Below the pieces are notes generated by a model that saw nothing but the letters and a program-made list of their open reading frames with translations, was not told where the DNA came from and did not search any database. 13,515 nucleotides of DNA, taken from contig JAVCCG010000130.1 of assembly GCA_030765605.1 (NCBI GenBank), positions 1 through 13,515 on the forward strand. The letters run 5' to 3'. Positions 1 to 6,595 of the stretch are shown piece after piece (positions within the stretch are counted from its first letter, which is position 1; every line of letters begins with the position of its first letter). Both the position numbers and the translations under genes were made by a program. The stretch is from Candidatus Alcyoniella australis. Its GTDB lineage: Bacteria; Lernaellota; Lernaellaia; JAVCCG01; Alcyoniellaceae.

Positions 1-1295
1 TCGGGGTAGCGTTCGTAGGCCTGGGACACGCGCTTCTGAAAGAGCGGGATCTTGCCGCCCGCGGCCCGGGCCTCGCGCGCCTCCAGTATCTCGCGTTTGC
101 TCCGTCGATCCCCGACTTCGCGCTTTCGCCGGCGGCGCTGCTGTTGTCGACGGTCGACGACCACCGCCTCGATTGTGATCAGGAAGTACAACAGCTGCAG
201 CGACTCGGTGAGCGTCAGGCTGCTCTCGCTGAGGATCCTGCCGATGTTCTGCTGCCGGCCCACGGAGCGGTAGTACTTCATCTCCGAGGGCTTGAGCACG
301 ACCTGTCCGGTCTCGACCAGGTTGGTCTTGGTCTTGACCGGCCGTACGTTGGTGAAGTCGCGGAAGTACTCCTCGAGCCGCTGCAGCGACATGTAGCGCC
401 GGATGCCCTCGAGCACCAGTTTGGGCGCGTTCTGGCTCAGGCAGAGGTTTTTATCGAGCTCGAAGTCGCCGGCGGTGAAGTGGTACTCGCCGTCGTCCCA
501 GGCGAAGATTTTGAGGATCTTTTCCTTGATCTGGTCGATCAACGCCGTGTACAGCTGGTGCGGCGTGAGCACGCCCATCTCGATCAACACCGCGCCGTGC
601 TGTTTGCCGCTGCTGATCATCTGCTGCAGGCTGGCGTTGTACTGCTCGGTGGTGATCATCTCACGCGAGAGCAGGTAGCGGCCCAGGGACTCGTTGGAGA
701 GGTTGCTGGTGACGAATACCGGGTTGCCGCGGCTGATGTAGACGATCTTGGAGACCGACTCGCTGATCATTCGCAGCGCGCCGTTGCGCTCGTATTTGTA
801 CAACGTGTAGAGCAACTTGCCCAGCGGCACCTCGGCCAGGGTGCCCTCGCGTCCGATGCGGCGGCTGATCCATTGCCGGTCGTCGCCCACCGCCACGTCG
901 ATCGGCATCTCCGGCTCGCCCAGGGCGAACAGCTCGCGCAACAGTCGCTCGAGCTCGGTAACGTCCACGGGCTTGGCCAGGAACGAGTCGACGCCCAGCC
1001 GCTTGAGGTGTTCGTACTGGTCCTGGAACGCGCGGTAGGCGCTGCTCATCAGTACGGCCTTGAACAAGCCGCCGCCGGGCTTCTCGCGCAGGCGCTGGAT
1101 GACCTTGACGCCGGGCATGCCCACCAGCAGCGCATCGATCAATACCAGGTCGGGGTTGGTCTCGTCGAAGCGCTCCAGCGCCTGCTGGCCGGTGGTGACC
1201 CAAACTGTCTGGATTTCGCGTCCGGCGAAGAACTCGGAGAGCGCCTCGTACTGCGAATGGTCGTGCTCGCCGATCAGCACGCGCTTGAGGTTCAT
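1..1295 (-). CDS. Response regulator with receiver and DUF4388 (PATAN) domains, 3' end cut by window edge
   Basis: About 431 codons are present and the reading frame is still open at the window edge. Residues 1-118 form a CheY-like receiver: acidic residues E10/D12, phosphoacceptor D54 in VLIDALL, S84/S85 at the switch position and K108 in LAKPVD. Residues about 150-275 match DUF4388/PATAN (GTLAEVPLGKLLYTLYKYE, then GRYLLSREMITTEQY). Residues about 310-380 look like a further helical module. Residues 382-414 are very basic (RRQQQRRRRKR), probably a flexible linker. DUF4388 proteins are signalling adaptors common in deltaproteobacterial lineages, and some carry a C-terminal DnaJ domain; whether one follows here cannot be seen. 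The ATG at 1295 has AAGGGG 8 bases upstream. No histidine kinase is adjacent. The gene lies 126 bases after the deoxyhypusine-synthase-like gene and may have its own promoter. The domain calls are firm; the role (gliding, development or other signalling) is unknown. Confidence 0.9.
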   Translation of the reverse strand, partial: MNLKRVLIGEHDHSQYEALSEFFAGREIQTVWVTTGQQALERFDETNPDLVLIDALLVGMPGVKVIQRLREKPGGGLFKAVLMSSAYRAFQDQYEHLKRLGVDSFLAKPVDVTELERLLRELFALGEPEMPIDVAVGDDRQWISRRIGREGTLAEVPLGKLLYTLYKYERNGALRMISESVSKIVYISRGNPVFVTSNLSNESLGRYLLSREMITTEQYNASLQQMISSGKQHGAVLIEMGVLTPHQLYTALIDQIKEKILKIFAWDDGEYHFTAGDFELDKNLCLSQNAPKLVLEGIRRYMSLQRLEEYFRDFTNVRPVKTKTNLVETGQVVLKPSEMKYYRSVGRQQNIGRILSESSLTLTESLQLLYFLITIEAVVVDRRQQQRRRRKREVGDRRSKREILEAREARAAGGKIPLFQKRVSQAYERYP

Positions 1296-1384
1296 CGCGG
1301 ACCCCTTGCGTTCAATGCGAGCTTCGCCTTGATGTTTGGTGGGCTTTCGTCCATCGCTCCGTCGCGGTATCTGTGCTGTAAAAC

Positions 1385-1416
1385 ATTATATTCGCGCGAT
1401 TTACGGCGCTTGTCCA
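1385..1416 (-). promoter_or_regulatory. Candidate promoter for the response regulator
   Basis: On the minus strand a perfect TATAAT lies at 1390-1385 in a locally A/T-rich pocket, about 90 bases before the response-regulator start. The only -35-like hexamer is TGGACA at 1416-1411, 20 bases away, which is longer than the 16-18 usual for sigma-70. The -10 box is convincing and the -35 is weak. Activator-dependent or alternative-sigma use is possible. I see no intrinsic terminator between the upstream gene and this site, so readthrough is also likely. Confidence 0.35.
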
Positions 1417-1421
1417 GTTCA

Positions 1422-2363
1422 TCATCTGGCGTCGGAAACGATCTCGACCAACGTCTGGTGCAGCATTGGAATAAGAATCTCGTGGTGGCCGGTGATCGCG
1501 ATCCCCTGTCCGCCCTGGGCCACCGGCCGCGTGATCACGTTCTGGGTCGGGCGGTAGTGCTGGATGAAGTCGAGGTTGGCCGTGGTAAAGTTCGTGGGCG
1601 CACCCTCGATGTTGCGCGCCACACTCAGCGCCTTGAGGAACACCTCGGGCAGCAGCACCGCGCTGCCCAGGTTGAGGTACACGCCGCCGTCGAGCTGGGC
1701 CACGATTTGGGTCAGGGCGTCGAAGTCGCGCATGCAGCCCGTGGCGCACAGCTCGGCCGGGAACTGCGGATGCATGTGTAGGATGTCGGTGCCCAGGGCG
1801 ATCACGCCGTAGGCCTGCAGGCCCAGGCGCTCGATCGCGGCCAGCAGGCTGATCTTCAGATACGGCGGCACCAGATCGAGAATGCCGCGACCCACTGCCC
1901 CGCCCAGACCGCGTCCGGCCTCGATCCCTTGGCGGATGAAGCGGTTGAGATACTCGGCGGTCTCGGTCGCCATGCCGAACTCGCCGCGCCCCAGGCTTTG
2001 GGCCACGTCCTCGCTGGTTTTGCCGGCAAAGGCCAGCTCGAAGTCGTGAATCATCACCGAGCCGTTGAATACAATCGCGCTGATCAGCCCGCGCTGGGCC
2101 AGGTCGATCAGGTAGGGCGAGCAGCCGGTCTTGATTACGTGGCCGCCCAGTCCGACGATCACCGGCCGGTCCGCCTGCCGCGCCTCGACGATCGCCCGCG
2201 CCAGTTCGGACATTCCACGAGCGCCAAAGCTCCGCGGCATCCCGCAGAGCCAATCTTTGAACGAGACGCCCGCCGATCGCGGCCTTCCCAGGTCGTCGCG
2301 GTCGACTAGGCTATGGCGGCTGCTCAAAGGATAGGTTTTAATTTTGTCGCGTGGGCCGCTCAC
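1422..2363 (-). CDS. Uncharacterised deoxyhypusine-synthase-like protein coupled to gmhA
   Basis: A 313-residue cytosolic protein with no signal peptide or membrane segment. It resembles a family of about 300 residues that I recall, without an established name, from Geobacter-type heptose gene neighbourhoods; I associate it with the deoxyhypusine synthase fold. Signature stretches are VIVGLGGHVIKTG (68-80), NGSVMIHDFELA (100-111), GTDILHMHP (191-199), YLNLGSAVLLPEVFLKAL (229-246) and ITGHHEI (290-296). The glycine-rich first motif and the conserved His/Asp residues suggest a nucleotide- or NAD-binding Rossmann-like enzyme, but the substrate is unknown. The GTG start at 2363 is chosen because it overlaps the gmhA stop (GTGA) with GGAG 5 bases upstream, and because family-like sequence (KIKTYPLSSRHSLV) begins right after it. 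A longer in-frame ATG at 2522 lies wholly inside gmhA and is implausible. Co-translation with gmhA suggests a role in heptose or envelope metabolism. The gene is certain; the function is not. Confidence 0.85.
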   Translation of the reverse strand: MSGPRDKIKTYPLSSRHSLVDRDDLGRPRSAGVSFKDWLCGMPRSFGARGMSELARAIVEARQADRPVIVGLGGHVIKTGCSPYLIDLAQRGLISAIVFNGSVMIHDFELAFAGKTSEDVAQSLGRGEFGMATETAEYLNRFIRQGIEAGRGLGGAVGRGILDLVPPYLKISLLAAIERLGLQAYGVIALGTDILHMHPQFPAELCATGCMRDFDALTQIVAQLDGGVYLNLGSAVLLPEVFLKALSVARNIEGAPTNFTTANLDFIQHYRPTQNVITRPVAQGGQGIAITGHHEILIPMLHQTLVEIVSDAR

Positions 2364-2947
2364 TTGTGCTCCGCGTCGCGCGGGAACAGCAGCCGCTCGG
2401 AGATGTCGCACAGCAGGTGGCCGATGGCGATGTGCACTTCCTGGATTAAGGCGGTCCGCCCGCCGGGAACCTCGATCGCCACGTCGCACAATGCGCTCAG
2501 CGGTGAGCCCGCGGGCCCGCACAGGCCGATCACCGACAGCCCCAGCTCGCGCGCGACCTCGCAGGCCAGCAGCACGTTGGGGCTCGAGCCCGATGTGCTG
2601 ATCGCGATCAGCACGTCGCCGCGGCGGCCCAGCGCCTCGATCTGACGCGAGAAGATCCGCTCGTAGCCCATGTCGTTGCTCACCGAGGTCATGGTGCTCG
2701 CGTCGATGGTCAGGGCGATGGCGGACATGCCGGGCCGCTCCAGCTCAAAGCGGTTGACCCACTCGGCGGCCAGGTGCTGGGCGTCGGCCGCGCTGCCGCC
2801 GTTGCCGCAGATCAGGACCTTGTTTCCCGCGGCCAGCGCGTCGGCGATCATCTGCGAGGCGCGCTGGATGAGCTCGGCCTGGGCCTCCAGGGTTCGCATG
2901 CGCAGCTGCGCGCCCTCGCGGGCGTGGGTCAAAATCAGTTCTTTCAC
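2360..2947 (-). CDS. gmhA: D-sedoheptulose-7-phosphate isomerase (SIS domain)
   Basis: A 195-residue single-domain SIS protein, close to the usual GmhA length of about 192. GmhA converts sedoheptulose 7-phosphate to D-glycero-D-manno-heptose 7-phosphate in the cytoplasm, the first step towards ADP-heptose for the LPS inner core. The phosphosugar-binding motifs are CGNGGSAADAQHLAAEW (48-64) and STSGSSPN (117-124). The metal/catalytic set of E. coli GmhA (H61, E65, Q172, H180) corresponds to H58, E62, Q169 and H177, each shifted by exactly three. The GTG start at 2947 has GGAGG 10 bases upstream and gives a family-like N terminus (VKELILTHAREG). An in-frame ATG at 3055 would add 36 unrelated residues and run through the promoter. 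It is the first gene of the minus-strand unit and overlaps the next by 4 bases. The other heptose genes (hldE, gmhB, hldD) are not in this window. Confidence 0.93.
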   Translation of the reverse strand: MKELILTHAREGAQLRMRTLEAQAELIQRASQMIADALAAGNKVLICGNGGSAADAQHLAAEWVNRFELERPGMSAIALTIDASTMTSVSNDMGYERIFSRQIEALGRRGDVLIAISTSGSSPNVLLACEVARELGLSVIGLCGPAGSPLSALCDVAIEVPGGRTALIQEVHIAIGHLLCDISERLLFPRDAEHK

Positions 2948-2970
2948 AGTACCCCGTCCTCCGGGTGAAC

Positions 2971-2998
2971 AGTAGAATCCAACCTGCGGGCCTGTCAA
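2971..2998 (-). promoter_or_regulatory. Promoter for gmhA
   Basis: On the minus strand a perfect TTGACA (2998-2993) is followed after 16 bases by TCTACT (2976-2971), which matches TATAAT at four of six positions. Predicted transcription would start near 2964 and give a leader of about 17 bases that begins close to the GGAGG ribosome site (2962-2958). Spacing and position are good; no experimental support. Confidence 0.6.
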
Positions 2999-3067
2999 GG
3001 ATCGATCGTATCGATAACCCCCCGAATTGCAAGTTGGTTTGCGATCGATGCCCACGGCGGTCCACTA

Positions 3068-3089
3068 GCGCGGCCGGGCCCGGCCGCGC
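3068..3089. repeat. Perfect 22-bp G+C palindrome in the divergent control region
   Basis: The 11-base half site GCGCGGCCGGG is followed directly by its exact reverse complement with no spacer. It ends one base before the glgC -35 box and lies about 70 bases upstream of the gmhA -35. Placement fits a regulator-binding site or a cruciform-forming insulator. It is unlikely to be a terminator: no convergent gene ends here, only three T residues follow on the plus strand, and none on the minus strand. No protein known to bind it can be named. Confidence 0.6.
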
Positions 3090-3090
3090 T

Positions 3091-3119
3091 TTGACAGCCA
3101 TGAGGTTGCGGGATAGATT
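3091..3119 (+). promoter_or_regulatory. Promoter P1 for the glgC operon
   Basis: TTGACA (3091-3096) matches the sigma-70 -35 consensus exactly. TAGATT (3114-3119) matches -10 at four of six positions with an ideal 17-base spacer. Transcription is predicted near 3126, leaving a leader of about 50 bases before the glgC ATG. The -35 abuts the 22-bp palindrome, so a protein bound there could block or recruit RNA polymerase. Confidence 0.6.
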
Positions 3120-3123
3120 CAAG

Positions 3124-3151
3124 TTAAGACACAGGGGACTTAAACTATATA
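3124..3151 (+). promoter_or_regulatory. Possible second promoter P2 for glgC
   Basis: TTAAGA (3124-3129) and TATATA (3146-3151), 16 bases apart, each match the sigma-70 boxes only partly. They lie in an A/T-rich patch just before glgC. Transcription would start near 3158, leaving a leader of under 20 bases, a geometry like that of the gmhA promoter. It is weaker than P1 and may be only part of the P1 leader. Confidence 0.28.
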
Positions 3152-3175
3152 ACGACCCCGGACGGCGAATCCCAG

Positions 3176-4417
3176 ATGGCCTATAAGACGAATCCCAGAG
3201 TGCTCTCGATGATTCTCGCCGGCGGCGAGGGCAGCCGCTTGCAGCCGCTGACCAAGACCCGGGCCAAACCCGCGGTCCCCTTTGCCGGACGCTACCGGAT
3301 CATCGACTTCGTGCTGAGCAACTTCATCAACTCGCGCTTCTATCGAATCAAGGTGCTGACCCAGTACAAGTCCAACTCGCTGAACAAGCACATCAGCCGC
3401 GGCTGGCACCTAACCCACGTGGGCGGCAACTTCATCGAGCCGGTCCCGGCGCAGCAGCGCGTGGGCAAAGATTGGTACCGCGGCAGCGCCGACGCGATCT
3501 ATCAAAACATCGAGATCATCACCGACGACAATCCCGAACACGTGCTGATTTTCGGCGCGGACCACATCTACAAGATGAACGTGCGCCAGATGCTCGCCGA
3601 GCACATCGAGCGCAAGGCCGAATGCACTATCGCGGCGATCCCCATGCCCTGCGACCAAGCGTACAAGTTCGGCGTGCTCGAAATCGACGAGGACTGGCGG
3701 CTGATCGGTTTCCAGGAGAAGCCGAAAAAACCCAAGACGATTCCCGGCCGTCCCGACCTGTGCCTGATCTCGATGGGCAACTACATCTTCACCGTCGACA
3801 CGATCATCGAGGAGGTCCAGCGCGACCACGGCGCTGAGTCGCAGCACGACTTCGGCCGCAACATCATCCCCGGGATGTACAAACAGCGCTACGTGCACGT
3901 CTACGACTTCTCGCGCAACTCGGTCCCGGGCATGTCCCAGAACGAGCGCGGATATTGGCGCGACGTGGGCGACATCGACACCTATTGGGAGACGCACATG
4001 GACCTGATCAGCGTCTCGCCGCGGCTGGACATCCACAACGTGCAGTGGCCGATCCACACCTACTACTTCCCCTATCCGCCGGCCAAGTTCATCTTCGACG
4101 ACGAGCAGGGCAAGCGCTTGGGTGTGGCCACCAACTCGCTGGTCTCCGAAGGCGCAATTATTTCCGGCGGACACATCGACCGCTCGATCCTCAGCCCGAT
4201 GGTGCGCATCAACTCCTACAGCTACGTCAGCGAATCGATTCTGTTCGAGGACGTCAACATCGGCCGCCACGCGATGATCAAGCGCGCGATAATCGATAAA
4301 CACGTGGACGTCCCGCCGGGCGCCAAGATCGGCTACGACCTAGAGGAAGACAAACGGCGCTTTCACGTCACCGCCTCGGGGATCGTCGTGGTTCCCAAGC
4401 GCCATCAATTCAAGTAG
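3176..4417 (+). CDS. glgC: Glucose-1-phosphate adenylyltransferase (ADP-glucose pyrophosphorylase)
   Basis: Makes ADP-glucose and pyrophosphate from ATP and glucose 1-phosphate, the committed step of bacterial glycogen synthesis, in the cytoplasm. At 413 residues it has the normal length. The nucleotidyltransferase domain (about 8-280) carries MILAGGEGSRLQPLT (12-26), KPAVPFAGRYRIIDF (31-45), WYRGSADAIYQN (100-111), FGADHIYKM (126-134) and the EKP motif. Y101, D129 and K182 align with E. coli Y114, D142 and K195 at a constant offset. The C-terminal part (about 290-413) is a left-handed beta-helix region. The position of E. coli K39, which binds the activator fructose 1,6-bisphosphate, appears to be Thr28, so allostery may differ. 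The ATG has only a weak GGACGG site 10 bases upstream. It is the first gene of a five-gene plus-strand operon, 5 bases from the next gene. Confidence 0.96.
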   Translation: MAYKTNPRVLSMILAGGEGSRLQPLTKTRAKPAVPFAGRYRIIDFVLSNFINSRFYRIKVLTQYKSNSLNKHISRGWHLTHVGGNFIEPVPAQQRVGKDWYRGSADAIYQNIEIITDDNPEHVLIFGADHIYKMNVRQMLAEHIERKAECTIAAIPMPCDQAYKFGVLEIDEDWRLIGFQEKPKKPKTIPGRPDLCLISMGNYIFTVDTIIEEVQRDHGAESQHDFGRNIIPGMYKQRYVHVYDFSRNSVPGMSQNERGYWRDVGDIDTYWETHMDLISVSPRLDIHNVQWPIHTYYFPYPPAKFIFDDEQGKRLGVATNSLVSEGAIISGGHIDRSILSPMVRINSYSYVSESILFEDVNIGRHAMIKRAIIDKHVDVPPGAKIGYDLEEDKRRFHVTASGIVVVPKRHQFK

Positions 4418-4422
4418 GGCCC

Positions 4423-6594
4423 GTGCAACGGCTCTCGGTCCTTTTCCTGTGGCACATGCACCAGCCGGACTACTCCCACGGTCTGGACGGCGACTACCGC
4501 CTGCCCTGGGTGCGGCTGCACGCCTGCAAGGGCTACTACGAGATGATCGCCGCCCTGCGCCCCTTCGAGCGCATCGGCGCAACCTTCAACTTCTCGCCGT
4601 GCCTGATCGCGCAGCTCGAGGACTACGCGCAACGCGGCCTGGAAACGCCCGAGACCTGCTTGCAGCTCTCGCTCAAATCGCCGGGCGATCTGACCCACGA
4701 CGAGGTCGACCGGCTGCTCTCGGACTTCTTCAACGCCAACTGGGACACGATGGTCCGGCCCGAGCCGGGCTACGCGCGGCTGCTCGAGAAACGCGGATTG
4801 CGCTCGTCGCCGCAGTACCTGGCCCAGGCCCGGCGGTCGTTCAGTAAACAAGACCTGCTGGATTTGCAGGTCTGGTTCAACCTCGCCTGGTGCGGCCCGG
4901 CAGCCTGCCGCGACCTGCCGCAGCTCGCGCAGCTTAAGCGCAAGGGGATGCAGTTCAGCGCACAGGACAAGCGCGAGGTGCTCGTGGCGCAGATCGAGCT
5001 GGTGCGCCGGGTGCTGGCCGAATATCGCGAGGCCGCGCAACAAGGCCGGATCGAGATCAGCGCCTCGCCGTTTTACCACCCGATTTTACCGCTGCTGATC
5101 GACAGCCGGTTCGCGCATCGCGCATCGCCCGAACGCGACCTGCCCTTCCGCTTCCGCGCGCCCCGGGACGCCCGCGACCAAATCGAGCGCGGACTGGATC
5201 GCATGCAGCGCTGGCTGGGAACCCGCCCCAGCGGGGTCTGGCCCAGCGAGGGCTCGATCTGCCCCGAGCTGATCGGGATGCTGGCCGAGGCCGGGGTCGA
5301 ATGGATCGCAAGCGACGAGGGCGTGCTGGCGCGCTCCCTTGATCGGCACGCGGAGCGCGAGGACTGGCTCTACCGGCCCTACACCGTGCGCCGCAACGGC
5401 AGCCAGGTGCGGGCGCTGTTCCGCGACCACCAGCTCTCCGATCTGATCGGCTTCACCTACTCCAAGAACGACCCCCGCGAATCGGCCGAAGATTTCGTCG
5501 GGCGGCTGCAAAGCATCGGCGAGCGGACCGCCGGGCGCGGCGACGAGCCGTGCGTGGCCGTGGTGCTCGACGGCGAGAACGCCTGGGAATATTTCCCCGG
5601 CGGCGGCGAACGCTTTCTCGAGGCGCTGTACTCCAAGCTCGAGTCCCAGCCCAACCTGCGCGTCGAGCGCATCGGCGAATATTTGAGCCGCGTCCGCGAG
5701 CCCGCAACCATCGAGCGGCTGCACTCGGGCAGCTGGATCAACGCCGATTACAACGTCTGGATCGGCCACCCCGAGGAGAACCAGGCCTGGAACCTGCTGG
5801 GCCAGACGCGGCAGATGCTGGTCAGCAGGCAGCGCCGCGGACCGGCGTTGGAGCAGTCTAAAATCGATCGCGCCTGGGAGCTGATCTATCAGGCCGAGGG
5901 CAGCGATTGGTTCTGGTGGTTCGGCGACGATTTCACCAACCCGCAGAAGGACGTGTTCGACGGCCTGTTCCGCAGCAAGCTCGCCGCGGTCTTCCGCGAG
6001 CTGGACGAGCCGTTGCCCGACGAATTGCAGCGGCCGCTGAGCCGGGACGAGCACCAGGCCGATCCGCTGGAGCCGCCGCTGGACTTCATCACGCCGCGCA
6101 TCGATGGCCGCGTAACCCACTTCTACGAGTGGGAGAACGCCGGAGTACTCAAATTCGGCCAGTCGCGCGGCCAGATGCACCTGGGCCGCTCGCTGCTGGC
6201 CAACGCGTTCTACGGCTTCGACCTGCAAAACTTCTACCTGCGGCTGGACCCCTGCGCCGAGCTGTTGTCCGAGCCCGAGGTCATGGCCTCGCTGTTGATC
6301 GAGGGGCCCGCGACGTTCGAGGCGCGCTTCGCCCTGCGCTTCGACGGCTCGCTGAGCAGCTACACCCTGAGCCGCAGCGAGGGCGGCGAGCAACAGATCG
6401 AGTCGATCGCCGGACACGACGTAATCGAGCTGGCGCTGCCGTTTGCCGCGATCAACGCCGAGGTCGACCAGCGCTATCGGCTGCAGCTGCGGCTCTACAA
6501 GTCCGGCATTGAGCTCGATCGCCTGCCGCGCTACGACTCGCTGGAGCTACAGATCCCGGACAAGTCTTTCCAAAATCTGATGTGGTCCTGTTGA
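4423..6594 (+). CDS. GH57 glycoside hydrolase, alpha-amylase/amylopullulanase type
   Basis: A 723-residue retaining glycoside hydrolase of family 57. The five GH57 signature regions are visible: HMHQPD (11-16), SPFYHPILPLL (215-225), GVWPSEGSICPEL (271-283) with E276 as nucleophile, VVLDGENAWEYFPGGG (380-395) with D383 as general acid/base, and GSWINADYNVWIG near 440. Residues beyond about 535 form a separate beta-rich C-terminal region (ITPRIDGR, then GFDLQNFYLRLDP) that looks like a carbohydrate-binding or DOMON/CBM9-like sandwich. There is no signal peptide, so it should act on cytoplasmic glycogen or maltodextrin. The GTG start at 4423 is the only start that keeps the N-terminal strand (LSVLFLWHMHQ); it lies 5 bases after glgC, with AGGG close upstream, suggesting coupling. 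Catalysis is well supported. Whether it cuts alpha-1,4, alpha-1,6 or both bonds cannot be read from sequence. Confidence 0.88.
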   Translation: MQRLSVLFLWHMHQPDYSHGLDGDYRLPWVRLHACKGYYEMIAALRPFERIGATFNFSPCLIAQLEDYAQRGLETPETCLQLSLKSPGDLTHDEVDRLLSDFFNANWDTMVRPEPGYARLLEKRGLRSSPQYLAQARRSFSKQDLLDLQVWFNLAWCGPAACRDLPQLAQLKRKGMQFSAQDKREVLVAQIELVRRVLAEYREAAQQGRIEISASPFYHPILPLLIDSRFAHRASPERDLPFRFRAPRDARDQIERGLDRMQRWLGTRPSGVWPSEGSICPELIGMLAEAGVEWIASDEGVLARSLDRHAEREDWLYRPYTVRRNGSQVRALFRDHQLSDLIGFTYSKNDPRESAEDFVGRLQSIGERTAGRGDEPCVAVVLDGENAWEYFPGGGERFLEALYSKLESQPNLRVERIGEYLSRVREPATIERLHSGSWINADYNVWIGHPEENQAWNLLGQTRQMLVSRQRRGPALEQSKIDRAWELIYQAEGSDWFWWFGDDFTNPQKDVFDGLFRSKLAAVFRELDEPLPDELQRPLSRDEHQADPLEPPLDFITPRIDGRVTHFYEWENAGVLKFGQSRGQMHLGRSLLANAFYGFDLQNFYLRLDPCAELLSEPEVMASLLIEGPATFEARFALRFDGSLSSYTLSRSEGGEQQIESIAGHDVIELALPFAAINAEVDQRYRLQLRLYKSGIELDRLPRYDSLELQIPDKSFQNLMWSC

Positions 6595-6595
6595 A

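Noticed and set aside
144-1781. Long plus-strand open frame antisense to the response regulator and the deoxyhypusine-synthase-like gene
   Set aside because: It runs across two recognisable genes on the other strand and has no domain-like pattern; long antisense frames are expected in G+C-rich coding DNA.
2948-3055. N-terminal extension of gmhA from an ATG at 3055
   Set aside because: It would add 36 residues unlike the family and pass through the predicted promoter; the GTG at 2947 has GGAGG and gives the normal length.
3068-3089. The 22-bp palindrome as an intrinsic terminator
   Set aside because: No gene ends here on either strand and no T-run of useful length follows the stem.
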